In this document: positions 51,191 to 61,114 of the stretch, piece by piece
Layout: each line of letters opens with the position of its first letter
Numbering within the stretch: position 1 is the stretch's first letter
Origin: Phenylobacterium sp.
GTDB taxonomy: Bacteria; Pseudomonadota; Alphaproteobacteria; Caulobacterales; Caulobacteraceae
Direction of reading: 5' to 3'
DNA: 64,000 bases
Assembly (NCBI GenBank): GCA_020401865.1
Contig: JADCAS010000004.1
Coordinates: 578,811 to 642,810, forward strand
The notes under the pieces: model-generated
The model's input: only the letters and a program-made list of their open reading frames with translations
Database searches by the model: none
What the model was told of the DNA's origin: nothing
Position numbers and translations under genes: made by a program

Positions 51191-51723
51191 GCGGGGCCCG
51201 GAGCCGTTCCGCCCCTGTCCGTCCAGATCTTCACGGCCTGCGCGACCAGGGCCTCGTTCATGGCGCGGAACCCTTCGAGGTGGGCGCTCCGGTGCGCCTT
51301 GTAATGCCGCTTCGCCAGGAAGCCTGTGAAGATCTCGCCATTCGAGATGATGCAGCCGGTAGGGCTGACAATGTCGACCTCTATGAACCGCACCGACCTG
51401 ACCCAGCCGTCCGACCGGGAGTCGCTCCAGTGGATCTGCTCCAGGGGCATCCACTCCAGAACGACGGGCCGGGCCTGCCTTGGCGTCCGGCCCGGAAGGG
51501 CCTCGGTCAGCTCCAGCTGGGCGCCGATACGGATCTGGCCCCGGGCCTCCGGATAGAGGGGGTTCCAGGCGCTCCAGCCGTCGACTTTACTGAGCAGCTC
51601 CCAAAGGACTTCAGGGGGGACCTGGACGCCGATCCGGTGCTCGACGCGCAGGGGGACGGCGCCCCAGGAGGGCTTGGGGGCGCTCCCCTTCATGCCGAAC
51701 ATGGGCGGTGGACGGATCGCCAT
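51187..51723 (-). CDS. SRPBCC (START/polyketide cyclase-like) domain protein
   Basis: 178 residues from the ATG at 51723. The lipid/ligand-binding fold is marked by VEHRIGVQVPPEVLWELLSKVDGWSAWNPLYP (parts: PPEVLWELLSKVDGW and SAWNPLYPEA), the usual opening of the SRPBCC superfamily. It is followed by an alternating beta sheet (GAQLELTEALPG, RPVVLEWMPLEQIHW) and a C-terminal helix (HLEGFRAMNEALVAQ). No catalytic residue can be named; such proteins bind hydrophobic ligands. The start overlaps the cysS stop (TGATG), and the stop overlaps the NifU-like start. Confidence 0.85.
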   Translation of the reverse strand: MAIRPPPMFGMKGSAPKPSWGAVPLRVEHRIGVQVPPEVLWELLSKVDGWSAWNPLYPEARGQIRIGAQLELTEALPGRTPRQARPVVLEWMPLEQIHWSDSRSDGWVRSVRFIEVDIVSPTGCIISNGEIFTGFLAKRHYKAHRSAHLEGFRAMNEALVAQAVKIWTDRGGTAPGPA

Positions 51724-53114
51724 CACGTCCTCTCCTTCAGTCTCCAGGTCGCGCCGGACGCGCTGTCCATGACCTCGACGTTCAGGGCCGCCAGCTCGTC
51801 GCGAATCTGGTCCGCAGCAGCCCAGTCTTTCGCCGCGCGGGCCTGCGACCGGCGGGCCACCAGGTCGTCGATCCGGGCCTTCAACGCCTCGTCGACGCCA
51901 CCCTGGAACCAGGCCTCAGGATCGCCGAACAGGAAGCCCATCAACCGGGCGGAAGCCAGCAGCCGGCCCTTGGCCTCGGCGCGGCCAGGACCTGTCGCCG
52001 TCTCCAGGGCGGTGGCCAGGCCGAACAGCTCGGCCATGGCGGCCGGCGTGTTCAGGTCGTCCTCCAGGGCGGCCAGGAAAGCCGGGTCCGGACCCGTATC
52101 GGCCGCCTCCACCCCGGCCGCACGGCGCAGGGCGCCGTACAGCCGGTCAAGCGCCTTGACCGACTGGGCGATCAACTCGCCGGTCCACTCCAGGGGCGCG
52201 CGGTAGTGGCCGACCAGCAGGGCCCAGCGCAGGGCCTCGCCCGGGGCGACCTTCACCAGGTCCTTCACCAGGGCCACATTGCCCAGGCTCTTGGCCATCT
52301 TTTCCTCGCCAAAGGTCAGGAAGCCATTGTGCATCCAGTACCGGGCGTAGGTGCGGTCCCTGCCGTGACCGTGGGCGCAGGCGCCCTGGGCCCGCTCGTT
52401 CTCGTGGTGCGGGAAAAGAAGGTCGATTCCGCCGCCGTGGATGTCGATGGGCAGGCCGAGGGACTGTTCGATCATGGCGGTGCATTCGATGTGCCAGCCC
52501 GGCCGGCCGGGGCCGAAGGGGCTCTGCCAGACCGGCTCGCCGGGCTTGGACGGCTTCCACAGGACGAAGTCGGCGGGGTGGCGCTTGTAGGGGGCCACCT
52601 CGACCCGGGCGCCGGCGATCATCTCGTCCATGGGGTGTCCCGACAGGACGCCGTAGTCCTCGCAGGCCTGGGTGTCGAACAGGACGTGCCCCTCGGCGGC
52701 GTAGGCCGAGCCGTTCCCCACCAGCCGGCCGATCAGGGCGATGATGGCGTCCATGGTCCGCGTCGCCCGGGGCTGGAAGGTCGGCCGCAGGGCCCCCAGC
52801 TCCACCATGTCGGCGTTGTAGGCGGCGAGGTAGCGCTCGGTGATCACGTCAATGGCGACGCCGTCCTCGGCGGCCCTGCGATTGATCTTGTCATCCACGT
52901 CCGTGATGTTCGCGGCGTAGAGCACGGCGTCCTCGCCGAAGGTGCGGCGCAGCAGGCGGAACAGCACGTCGAACACCACCACCGGCCGATGGTTCCCGAT
53001 GTGCACGAAGTTGTAGACCGTCGGCCCGCAGACATACATCGTCACCCGGGCCGGATCGGCGGGGACGAAGGGCCGCTTGGCGCGGGCCTGGGTGTCGTAG
53101 AGCGAAAGCGGCAT
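51723..53114 (-). CDS. cysS: Cysteinyl-tRNA synthetase
   Basis: 463 residues from the ATG at 53114. Class I signatures are the HIGH-like VHIGNHRP near residue 37 and KMAKSLGN (KMSKS-like) at ~269. Zinc ligands lie at [10 protein letters not shown] (Cys28), GWHIECTAM and HHENERAQ, as in the family. The C-terminal helical domain ends WRLKERT. It heads the minus-strand chain that continues SRPBCC, NifU-like, yidD, thrS and a glycosyltransferase. Divergent from folE across 138 bp. Confidence 0.97.
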   Translation of the reverse strand: MPLSLYDTQARAKRPFVPADPARVTMYVCGPTVYNFVHIGNHRPVVVFDVLFRLLRRTFGEDAVLYAANITDVDDKINRRAAEDGVAIDVITERYLAAYNADMVELGALRPTFQPRATRTMDAIIALIGRLVGNGSAYAAEGHVLFDTQACEDYGVLSGHPMDEMIAGARVEVAPYKRHPADFVLWKPSKPGEPVWQSPFGPGRPGWHIECTAMIEQSLGLPIDIHGGGIDLLFPHHENERAQGACAHGHGRDRTYARYWMHNGFLTFGEEKMAKSLGNVALVKDLVKVAPGEALRWALLVGHYRAPLEWTGELIAQSVKALDRLYGALRRAAGVEAADTGPDPAFLAALEDDLNTPAAMAELFGLATALETATGPGRAEAKGRLLASARLMGFLFGDPEAWFQGGVDEALKARIDDLVARRSQARAAKDWAAADQIRDELAALNVEVMDSASGATWRLKERT

Positions 53115-53252
53115 GGGACGGGCTGGACCTGGCGGAATGCGTCGTGAGGTTGCCCCCGGCGGGGCGGCTCCCGTATACAGTCTGGCCGTCCGGCGGGCCA
53201 AGGACTTTGGGGACGCCCCCGACCCGCCGCGCGGCGCGTAAAGGAAGATCCC

Positions 53253-53879
53253 ATGGCCGCTCCCGCCGACTCCAACGCCGCCTCCGTGCCTGCAGGCCTC
53301 GAACCCCTGCGCCGCCCGACCCGCGAGGAGGCCATGGAGGCCGTCCGCACCCTGATCGCCTGGGCGGGCGACGACCCCCGCCGCGAGGGCGTGATCGACA
53401 CCCCCAAGCGGGTCATCGACGCCTACCAGGACTGGTTCGAGGGCTACCGCCAGGATCCCGCCAAGGAGCTGTCCAGGACCTTCGAGGACGTCCAGGGCTA
53501 TGACGACATCGTCATGCTGCGGGACATCGAGGTGGAGAGCCACTGCGAGCACCACATGGCGCCCTTCCTGGGCAAGGCCTACGTGGCCTACATGCCGACC
53601 AACCGGGTCGTGGGCATCTCCAAGCTGGCCAAGGTGGTGACCATCTTCGCCCGCCGTCTCCAGAACCAGGAGACCCTGACCCAGCAGATCGCCAACGCCA
53701 TCAACGACAGCCTGCGCCCTGCGGGCGTGGCGGTCCTGGTCGACGCCGCCCACCAGTGCATGACCACCCGCGGCCTGCACCACCGACACGTCTCGACGAT
53801 CACCACCCAGTTCACCGGGGTCTTCAAGACAGACGATGGGCTACGCCAGCGCTTCCTGGACTTCGCCAACCGCAGATAG
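53253..53879 (+). CDS. folE: GTP cyclohydrolase I
   Basis: 208 residues. It forms dihydroneopterin triphosphate from GTP, the first step of folate synthesis. Zinc ligands Cys98 and His101 are in [11 protein letters not shown] and Cys169 in [11 protein letters not shown], with the same spacing as the E. coli enzyme. [16 protein letters not shown] [16 protein letters not shown] and GISKLAKVV are further signatures. The ribosome binding site AAGGAAG lies just upstream. hisI follows after 8 bases, in the same operon. Confidence 0.97.
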   Translation: MAAPADSNAASVPAGLEPLRRPTREEAMEAVRTLIAWAGDDPRREGVIDTPKRVIDAYQDWFEGYRQDPAKELSRTFEDVQGYDDIVMLRDIEVESHCEHHMAPFLGKAYVAYMPTNRVVGISKLAKVVTIFARRLQNQETLTQQIANAINDSLRPAGVAVLVDAAHQCMTTRGLHHRHVSTITTQFTGVFKTDDGLRQRFLDFANRR

Positions 53880-53887
53880 GAGCCGCC

Positions 53888-54316
53888 ATGACCGCCGACT
53901 TCCCCGCGGCCCCCTCGGTCGAGGCGCTGGAGACCGGCGATGTCCTGGCCCCCCGCTTCGGCCCCGACGGCCTGATCGCCGCCATCGCCCAGCATGCCGA
54001 GACCGGCGAGGTGCTGATGCTCGCCTGGATGAACGCCGAGGCCCTGCGCGCCACCCTGGCGACCGGCGAGGCTGTCTATTTCAGCCGCTCCCGCCAGGCC
54101 CTCTGGAAGAAGGGCGAGACCTCCGGCCAGGTCCAGCGGGTGGAGGAGGTGCGCATCGACTGCGACCAGGACGCCGTCCTCCTCCGGGTCCGGCCGCAGG
54201 GCGACGGCGGCGCCTGCCATGTGGGCGCCCGTACCTGCTTCTTCCGGAGCGTGACCGCCGACGGCGCGGGCCTCGTTCCCGTCCCCGGCGCCGGACCGGA
54301 CCGCGAAGCTGGCTGA
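53888..54316 (+). CDS. hisI: Phosphoribosyl-AMP cyclohydrolase
   Basis: 142 residues from the ATG at 53888. It opens the adenine ring of phosphoribosyl-AMP in histidine synthesis. Signatures: [16 protein letters not shown] (~42-57), [18 protein letters not shown] (~64-81), the Asp metal ligands in [11 protein letters not shown] and the zinc Cys in [12 protein letters not shown]. There is no HisE domain, so it is monofunctional. It is 8 bases after folE, and the gap holds AGGAG. Confidence 0.95.
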   Translation: MTADFPAAPSVEALETGDVLAPRFGPDGLIAAIAQHAETGEVLMLAWMNAEALRATLATGEAVYFSRSRQALWKKGETSGQVQRVEEVRIDCDQDAVLLRVRPQGDGGACHVGARTCFFRSVTADGAGLVPVPGAGPDREAG

Positions 54317-54322
54317 GCCGCC

Positions 54323-55987
54323 TCAGGCCTCCTTCAGACCCGACACCCCCTCCGGGCCCGGCGTGAAGGTGAAGGTCTTCAGGACGCGCGTCGTGAAGGT
54401 CGTCTCCAGGATGGTGGAGACGGCGACCATCTCGGCCTTGCCCTCCGTGCGGCCGAGGGTCAGGAGGACGAAGCCCTTGGCGGCCTGGTCCGAATAGACC
54501 ACCTCCCGGTTGGCGTCGGCCATGACCTGGCCGACGGGCACGCCGGTCAGGATATCGCCGACGCCCGGGCTGGTGATGGCGGTCGTGCCGAACTCCACCC
54601 CCACCCGGTTCCCGCCCTCAGGGGCGTCATACAGTTCATTGGCCCAGAAGGCGTGGCTGTCGCCGGACACGACCACGGCGTTGGCCTTGGCCCTCTGGAT
54701 CAGGCCGTAGAGGCGCTGGCGGTCGGCGGGATAGCCGTCCCACATGTCGAGACCGTAGGGCAGCCCCAGCTTGGCGATGCCGGACATGCGGTCCAGGCGA
54801 CGGACGCCGTCGGGGCCGAGTCCCGCGGCGGCCTGCGCGAACTTTTCCGGGCCCAGGGCGGCGCGGAGGTCGGGCACGCCCACCCGGGCCATGACCACCT
54901 CATTGCCCAGCACCTGCCAGGTGCGGCCGGACTTCACCGAGTTGGCGAGGCCCCGGCGCAGCCAGTCGGCCTGGGACGGTCCCATCATGCGACGGTCCGG
55001 GTCGGCCAGACGCTTGCGGAAGCGGGCGACGTCGGGCTTGCCGTCAGGTCCGTTCAGGTCCACGGCGTAATCCAGCTGCTCGTCCCGGGCCGTGAGGCGG
55101 GTCTCCAGCATGAACAGGGTGGCCAGGTCGCCGAACTCGAAGGCCCGGTTAATGGAGAAGCCGCCGCCATCCGGCTCGCGGATCGGCATCCATTCATAAT
55201 AGGCCTTGATGGCGGCGGCCTTGCGCCGGTTCCAGGAGCCCTGGTCCGGCTTGTGGTTCTCGGCGCCGTCAGTCCAGCTGTTGTTGGCGGTCTCGTGATC
55301 GTCCCAGACGACGATCCAGGGCGCCCGGGCGTGGGCGGCCTGGAGCTGGGGATCAGATTTCACCTGGGCGTGGCGGTTGCGGTAGTCGGCGAGACTGACG
55401 ATCTCATGGGCCGGGCGGACCAGGCGGTTCAGCTTCCGGCCCGTCTCGGCGCCGTAGCCGTCCGCGGCGTACTCGTAGATGTAGTCCCCAAGGTGGAGGA
55501 CGGCGTCGACCCGGGGCAGGTCGGCGATGGCCTGATAGGCGTTGAAGTAGCCGCCCGGATAGAGGGCGCAGGAGGCGATGGCCAGGACGGTGTCCTCGAC
55601 CGGGCCCTCGGGCAGGGTGCGGGTGCGGCCCATGGGCGAGGTCACGCCGTTCGAGGTGAAGGTGAAGGTGTAGGCCCGGCCCGGGTCCAGGCCGCCGACA
55701 TCGACCTTGACCGTGAAGTCGCGGGCTGCGGAGGTTGTTCCCCGGCCCGACTTCGCCCCGCCGGCCATACGGTCTACCGGGTTGAGACTCCACTCGTAGG
55801 CGATGGATCCGGCGGAGGGGTCCATGGGGGTGATCCGGGTCCAGAGGATGACCCGGTCGGCGGTGGGATCGCCGGAGGCCACCCCGTGGTCGAACCTTAC
55901 CCTCTGGTCCTGGGCCGCGGCCGGCCCCGCGACGGCGGCGGTTCCCGCTCCAAACAGGGCCAGGGCCCGGCGACGATCGATGCGCAT
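54323..55987 (-). CDS. phoD: Tat-exported alkaline phosphatase PhoD family
   Basis: 554 residues from the ATG at 55987. The twin-arginine signal DRRRALALFGAGTAAVAG is at the N-terminus. The PhoD N-terminal Fn3-like domain has HGVASGDPTADRVILWTRI (part: GVASGDPTADRV). The metallophosphatase domain has HLGDYIYEY, VVWDDHETANN and VVSGDSHAFWAN. The known enzymes use Ca2+/Fe and act on phosphomono- and diesters outside the cytoplasm. Divergent from rluD across 125 bp. No Pho-box could be confirmed by eye. Confidence 0.93.
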   Translation of the reverse strand: MRIDRRRALALFGAGTAAVAGPAAAQDQRVRFDHGVASGDPTADRVILWTRITPMDPSAGSIAYEWSLNPVDRMAGGAKSGRGTTSAARDFTVKVDVGGLDPGRAYTFTFTSNGVTSPMGRTRTLPEGPVEDTVLAIASCALYPGGYFNAYQAIADLPRVDAVLHLGDYIYEYAADGYGAETGRKLNRLVRPAHEIVSLADYRNRHAQVKSDPQLQAAHARAPWIVVWDDHETANNSWTDGAENHKPDQGSWNRRKAAAIKAYYEWMPIREPDGGGFSINRAFEFGDLATLFMLETRLTARDEQLDYAVDLNGPDGKPDVARFRKRLADPDRRMMGPSQADWLRRGLANSVKSGRTWQVLGNEVVMARVGVPDLRAALGPEKFAQAAAGLGPDGVRRLDRMSGIAKLGLPYGLDMWDGYPADRQRLYGLIQRAKANAVVVSGDSHAFWANELYDAPEGGNRVGVEFGTTAITSPGVGDILTGVPVGQVMADANREVVYSDQAAKGFVLLTLGRTEGKAEMVAVSTILETTFTTRVLKTFTFTPGPEGVSGLKEA

Positions 55988-56112
55988 TGTCTTGGTCTCC
56001 CCCCGCCGCCAGGTCCGGCGGCCCCAGATTTCTACTCCTAGACAAGCCCGATGACGAACCTGTGTCGAGAGCCCAGGCCTTGCACGCCTCCCCGGAGTCG
56101 GGATCATGCCCC

Positions 56113-57129
<1,017 letters not shown>

Positions 57130-57169
57130 CCGGCCGCCGCCGGGCTTCGCCTTGAAGCCGCCGCTTTCG

Positions 57170-57182
57170 TTCACTAGGTGAA
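57170..57182 (+). promoter_or_regulatory. Inverted repeat upstream of rpoH
   Basis: TTCAC-TAG-GTGAA is a perfect 5-bp inverted repeat with a 3-base spacer, 55 bases upstream of the rpoH ATG. Nearby CTTGAA (57151) looks like a heat-shock -35, but no good -10 follows at 17-18 bases. An operator is possible; no regulator is known. Confidence 0.3.
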
Positions 57183-57236
57183 ATCCGACCTGGGGGGTTG
57201 GTCTTTGCCGTCCTCCCGTCTGGAGGAAACCGACCG

Positions 57237-58124
57237 ATGGCCGCGAACGCTCTGGCCGTGATGACCCCCGAAGGCGGTCTGTCGCGCTACCTGACCGAGA
57301 TTCGCAAGTTCCCCATGCTCACCAAGGACGAGGAGTTCATGCTGGCCAAGCGCTGGCGTGAGCACGAGGATCCGAAGGCGGCGCATCGGCTCGTGACCAG
57401 CCACCTCCGGCTCGTGGCCAAGATCGCCATGGGCTATCGCGGCTATGGCCTGCCGATCGGGGAGGTGATCTCCGAGGGGAATGTCGGCCTGATGCAGGCC
57501 GTCAAGAAGTTCGAGCCGGACAAGGGCTTCCGCCTCGCCACCTACGCCATGTGGTGGATCCGCGCCTCGATCCAGGAATACATCCTGCGGTCCTGGAGCC
57601 TCGTGAAGATGGGCACCACCGCCTCGCAGAAGAAGCTGTTCTTCAACCTGCGCAAGGCCAAGAGCGCCATCTCGGCCTTCCAGGAGGGCGACCTGCATCC
57701 CGACCAGGTCGAGCTGATCGCCACCAAACTTGGGGTCGAGGAGTCCGAAGTCGTCTCGATGAACCGCCGGCTGTCCGGGCCCGACGCCTCCCTCAACGCC
57801 CCCATGCGGGTGGACGGCGAGAGCGAGTGGCAGGACTGGCTGGAGGACACCGGCGCCGTCAGCCAGGAGACCCAGGTCGCCGAGGACCAGGAGCACACCC
57901 AGCGGATGAGCCTGCTGGAGGCGGCCATGACCGAGCTGACCGACCGCGAGCGGCACATTCTGACCGAGCGCCGGCTGAAGGATGACCCCACCACCCTCGA
58001 GGACCTGGCCTCCCAGTACGGGGTCAGCCGCGAGCGGGTCCGCCAGATTGAGGTGCGGGCCTTCGAGAAGCTGCAGAAGGCCATGATCGCCTCGGCCCGC
58101 GAGAAGAACCTGGTCGAGTCCTGA
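57237..58124 (+). CDS. rpoH: RNA polymerase sigma-32 factor (heat shock)
   Basis: 295 residues from the ATG at 57237, preceded by GGAGGA. Region 2 has LVAKIAMGYRGYGLPIGEVISEGNVGLMQAVKKFEP (part: YGLPIGEVISEGNVGL) and the -10-reading ATYAMWWIRASI. The RpoH box QKKLFFNLR at 131-139 separates RpoH from other sigmas. Region 4.2 has the helix-turn-helix YGVSRERVRQIEVRA. It directs transcription of chaperone and protease genes, probably including dnaKJ at 26-28 kb. It lies 107 bp after rluD on the same strand. Confidence 0.97.
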   Translation: MAANALAVMTPEGGLSRYLTEIRKFPMLTKDEEFMLAKRWREHEDPKAAHRLVTSHLRLVAKIAMGYRGYGLPIGEVISEGNVGLMQAVKKFEPDKGFRLATYAMWWIRASIQEYILRSWSLVKMGTTASQKKLFFNLRKAKSAISAFQEGDLHPDQVELIATKLGVEESEVVSMNRRLSGPDASLNAPMRVDGESEWQDWLEDTGAVSQETQVAEDQEHTQRMSLLEAAMTELTDRERHILTERRLKDDPTTLEDLASQYGVSRERVRQIEVRAFEKLQKAMIASAREKNLVES

Positions 58125-58153
58125 CGGGCTCGCCCGGCGGCGGCTCGCCACAA

Positions 58154-58169
58154 GTCAACACGCATTGAC
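58154..58169 (+). promoter_or_regulatory. Inverted repeat GTCAA-N6-TTGAC upstream of the P450 gene
   Basis: A perfect 5-bp inverted repeat with 6 bases between, 75-90 bases before the P450 ATG. TTGAC at its right arm could also be part of a -35 element (TTGACA at 58165-58170). It could be an operator for the co-transcribed TetR regulator. Confidence 0.35.
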
Positions 58170-58243
58170 ATGGCGTTGGGCCAGGCGCAGGTTCCGCCCT
58201 GCGGGAGGCCCCGGATGAGAGCGGCCCCGCGAGGGAGACCGCC

Positions 58244-59542
58244 ATGATTATCGCCGTCAGGATCGACACCGACGAGGCCATCCGCGAGGCCAACGAGACC
58301 CCGCTGGAGCTGCTGAACCCCGGCCGCGCCGACCGGTTCCAGAAGGACGCCATCCTGCCGGTCTTCGCCCGCCTGCGGCGCGAGGACCCCGTCCACTTCA
58401 CCGCCGAAAGCGACTTCGGGCCCTACTGGTCCGTGACCCGGTGGAAGGACATCATGGCGGTGGACACCAACCACGAGATCTTCTCCTCGGCCCAGGGCAT
58501 CACCCTGCCCAACCTGGTGGCCCTGGCTGAACAGCAGAAGGTGCTGGGTGAACTGGCCCGGCCCCGCACCGGCGGCGGCGCCGGCTTCATCACCATGGAT
58601 GAGCCCGAGCACGGCGTGCAGCGCAAGGCGGTCAGCCCCACCGTGGCGCCGGCCAACCTGCAGCGCATGGCGCCCATCGTCCGGGAGCGCGCGGGCCTGA
58701 TCCTCGACTCCCTGCCCATCGGCAAGGAGTTCGACTGGGTCGACCTGGTGTCGAAGGAACTGACCGCCATGACCCTGGCGACGCTGTTCGACTTCCCCTT
58801 CGAGGACCGCCGCAAGCTGACCTACTGGTCCGACATCGTGACGAACCCGCCCGGTCATGGCCCCGTGAAGAGCTGGGAGCACAAGTTCCAGGCCATGGGC
58901 GAATGCTTCGGCGCCTTCGAAGAGCTGTGGAACCAGAAGGTCAACGCCGAGCCGTCCGCCGACCTGATCTCCATGCTGGTTCATAACCCGGCCACCCGGG
59001 AGATGGACCGCGACACCTATCGAGGCAATGTCATCCTGCTGATCGTCGGCGGCAACGACACCACCCGCAACACCATCTCCGGCAGTGTCGTGGCCCTGAA
59101 CCAGTTCCCGGCCCAGTACGACAAGCTGCGGGCCAACCCGGCCCTGATCCCGTCCATGGTCTCCGAGACCATCCGCTGGCAGACCCCCCTGGCGCACATG
59201 TCGCGCGTGGCCAAGACCGACTTCGAGCTCGGCGGCAAGACCATCAAGGCCGGCGAGCGCGTGGTGATGTGGTACCTCTCGGGCAACCGCGACGAGGACG
59301 AGATCGACAATCCCAACGCCTACATCATCGATCGCGACCAGTCCCGGCACCACATGTCCTTCGGCTTCGGCGTGCACCGCTGCGTGGGCAACCGGGTGGC
59401 TGAGCTTCAGCTGACCATCATCTGGGAAGAGATCCTCAAGCGCTTCCCCGAGATCCGCGTCTCAGGCGAGCCGGTCCGCAACTTCTCGAACTTCGTCCAC
59501 GGCTTCGAGACCCTGCCGGTCATCATCCCGGCGCGGAACTGA
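58244..59542 (+). CDS. Cytochrome P450, CYP153-like alkane/fatty-acid hydroxylase
   Basis: 432 residues. The heme ligand is Cys380 in FGFGVHRCVGNRVAE, and the I-helix oxygen motif is GGNDTTRN (Asp272, Thr273, Thr274). ETIRWQTPLAHM holds the ExxR pair. VVMWYLSGNRDEDEIDNPNA (part: MWYLSGNRDED) and the heme segment are those I recall from CYP153, enzymes that hydroxylate the end carbon of medium-chain alkanes, alcohols or acids. No ferredoxin or ferredoxin reductase gene is beside it. The ribosome binding site is GGGAG. It is followed 16 bases later by a TetR gene. Confidence 0.9.
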   Translation: MIIAVRIDTDEAIREANETPLELLNPGRADRFQKDAILPVFARLRREDPVHFTAESDFGPYWSVTRWKDIMAVDTNHEIFSSAQGITLPNLVALAEQQKVLGELARPRTGGGAGFITMDEPEHGVQRKAVSPTVAPANLQRMAPIVRERAGLILDSLPIGKEFDWVDLVSKELTAMTLATLFDFPFEDRRKLTYWSDIVTNPPGHGPVKSWEHKFQAMGECFGAFEELWNQKVNAEPSADLISMLVHNPATREMDRDTYRGNVILLIVGGNDTTRNTISGSVVALNQFPAQYDKLRANPALIPSMVSETIRWQTPLAHMSRVAKTDFELGGKTIKAGERVVMWYLSGNRDEDEIDNPNAYIIDRDQSRHHMSFGFGVHRCVGNRVAELQLTIIWEEILKRFPEIRVSGEPVRNFSNFVHGFETLPVIIPARN

Positions 59543-59558
59543 GCCGGGTCCTGACTGC

Positions 59559-60149
59559 ATGAGCGACCTGGCCGAACCGGCGCATCTTGTCGCGCCCCGG
59601 CGTCGCGACGCCGGGGCGACCCGGGCGGCCATCCTCGAGGCGGCGAAGCGCGCCTTCGCCGTCACGGGGTACGATCGGACCTCCCTGCGCGACATCGCCG
59701 CCCTGGCGGGGTCGGATGTGGCCCTCATCCCGCGCTATTTCGGCGGCAAGGAAGGCCTGTTCACCGAGGCCCTCAAGGCGACCATAGCCCCCGACCGCCT
59801 GCGCGACTGGGACCGCAGCCGCTTTTCCCGGGACGTGGCCGAGATGATGGCCGGCGCCGCCGATATCGCCGATCCCCGGACCCGGACCTTCCAGTTCCTG
59901 CTGCAGGCGGCCACCTCGCCCACCACGGCGCCCCTGTTGGGGCGGGCGGTGCAGGAGCGTTTCCTGGCGCCCATCCGGGACTGGCTGGGCGACGCGGCCG
60001 GCCAGGAGCGGGCCCGCGTGCTGGCCGCCATCTACATCGGCTTCCTGGTCGAGCGCCTGATCCGCGGCGCCGCCCTGGAGGGTGCCGAGCGGACGGCCTT
60101 CGTCGAGCGCGTGACCGCGGTGATCGACGGGGTGATCGGGCCTGGGTGA
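59559..60149 (+). CDS. TetR family transcription regulator
   Basis: 196 residues. The N-terminal helix-turn-helix (~18-66) has TRAAILEAAKRAFAVTGYDRTSLRDIAALAG (part: AILEAAKRAFAVTGYD) followed by IPRYFGGKEGLFTEAL. The C-terminal domain is all-helical and would bind the inducer. It is 16 bases after the P450 gene, so it probably represses the P450-tetR operon until an alkane-like compound binds. The first 15 codons contain a 26-bp perfect palindrome (59593-59618). Confidence 0.92.
   Translation: MSDLAEPAHLVAPRRRDAGATRAAILEAAKRAFAVTGYDRTSLRDIAALAGSDVALIPRYFGGKEGLFTEALKATIAPDRLRDWDRSRFSRDVAEMMAGAADIADPRTRTFQFLLQAATSPTTAPLLGRAVQERFLAPIRDWLGDAAGQERARVLAAIYIGFLVERLIRGAALEGAERTAFVERVTAVIDGVIGPG
59593..59618. 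promoter_or_regulatory. 26-bp perfect palindrome inside the start of tetR
   Basis: The half-site CGCCCCGGCGTCG is followed directly by its reverse complement, with no spacer. It covers codons 12-20 of the regulator. As DNA it could be an internal operator; as RNA it would be a strong hairpin about 35 bases after the ATG. Confidence 0.6.
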
Positions 60150-60196
60150 TCGGGGCCGAGCGATAGGGTCCGTGGTTACCGCAGGATCGCGCCGGC

Positions 60197-60970
60197 TCAG
60201 GGCGCCACGGCCCCCGACAGCCAGCCCTCCTGCCGCAGTAGGCCCACCCGTGAGCGAGAGACAGGCGCTTCCAGGCCACCAACCAGCTGGAGGCGCAGGT
60301 TGCGGCCATCCTCGACTACGCCCTTGATGGCGGCGCGCGCCACCCACCAGGACCGGTGAGTCTGTACCCCTTCGACATCCGTAAGGCCGGCGATGGCCTG
60401 GGAGAGGGAGATCAGAATCAGGGTCGAGCCCTGTGATGTGTGCACCCGTACATAGTGGTCCTCCACCTGCAGGCAGAGGACAGTGCGCCCGAGGCGGGGC
60501 GACAGGCGGTCCCGCAGGTCGGCTGAAGTCAGGTCCGTTGCGGGCGCCGGTGTGACCCGCCTTCGGGTGACCCAGAGGATGACCGCCATGGCGATCGCGC
60601 TGATCGCCAGACACTGGCCAAACCACTCCGCCACCGAAACCCGGCCGACGACCGGCCACAGCTTCAGGGCGAGGAGCCGGCTGAGGGCGGCCGGCGGCAG
60701 GGTCAGGAGGGCGACGGCGGGGGGCGCCCAGACCCAGGTGGCCAGCCCTCGGGTCTGCGCCCACCGCGCCAGGGCCGGCACGCCGATCGCGAAGGTCAGG
60801 GATCCAGCCCAGACACAGACCAGCCAGTAGCCGATCCGCACGCCGAGCGAGCCGCTGAGATAGCTGCCGAAGGGGCCTAGGACACCCAGCGCCAGGCCGC
60901 AGGCCGTGGACACGGCGAAGCCGATCACCGCCGGACGCTGCAAGGCTGCCCTTCCCCAGGCCCACGTCAT
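60197..60970 (-). CDS. Membrane-anchored LytTR transcription regulator (second copy)
   Basis: 257 residues. Four hydrophobic segments (AVIGFAVSTACGLALGVLG, IGYWLVCVWAGSLTFAIGV, WVWAPPAVALLTLPPA, CLAISAIAMAVILWV) span ~12-137. A LytTR DNA-binding domain follows (~150-250), with VEDHYVRVHTSQGS and THRSWWVARAAI. The HRSWWVARAAI string is shared with the protein at 2537-3328, so the two are paralogues with the same layout. Divergent by 144 bp from an exported hydrolase gene, a possible target. Confidence 0.87.
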   Translation of the reverse strand: MTWAWGRAALQRPAVIGFAVSTACGLALGVLGPFGSYLSGSLGVRIGYWLVCVWAGSLTFAIGVPALARWAQTRGLATWVWAPPAVALLTLPPAALSRLLALKLWPVVGRVSVAEWFGQCLAISAIAMAVILWVTRRRVTPAPATDLTSADLRDRLSPRLGRTVLCLQVEDHYVRVHTSQGSTLILISLSQAIAGLTDVEGVQTHRSWWVARAAIKGVVEDGRNLRLQLVGGLEAPVSRSRVGLLRQEGWLSGAVAP

Positions 60971-61010
60971 CTCAGTCTCCTGTCCTCAGCGCCCAGGGGG
61001 GCGGGACCGC

Positions 61011-61024
61011 TCGCCGGCCGGCGA
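61011..61024. promoter_or_regulatory. 14-bp palindrome in the LytTR/hydrolase intergenic region
   Basis: TCGCCGGCCGGCGA is a perfect palindrome about midway in the divergent intergenic region. Its GC-only content in a GC-rich genome makes a chance match quite possible. Confidence 0.25.
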
Positions 61025-61114
61025 ACCCATTCGCCCGTTTGCCCATCACCGCTGGCGGAGAGGGAGGGTGCACGGTCCAAAGCCAATATCTTCTTTTTCT
61101 CGAAAGCCCCCAGC

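Noticed and set aside
53068..53075. Odd HIGH motif in CysS (HIGN)
   Set aside because: HIGN is, as I recall, usual in alphaproteobacterial CysS and does not suggest loss of function.
57151..57180. An RpoH-dependent promoter before rpoH
   Set aside because: CTTGAA gives a good -35, but the bases 17-18 further on (around CACTAG) do not fit the heat-shock -10.
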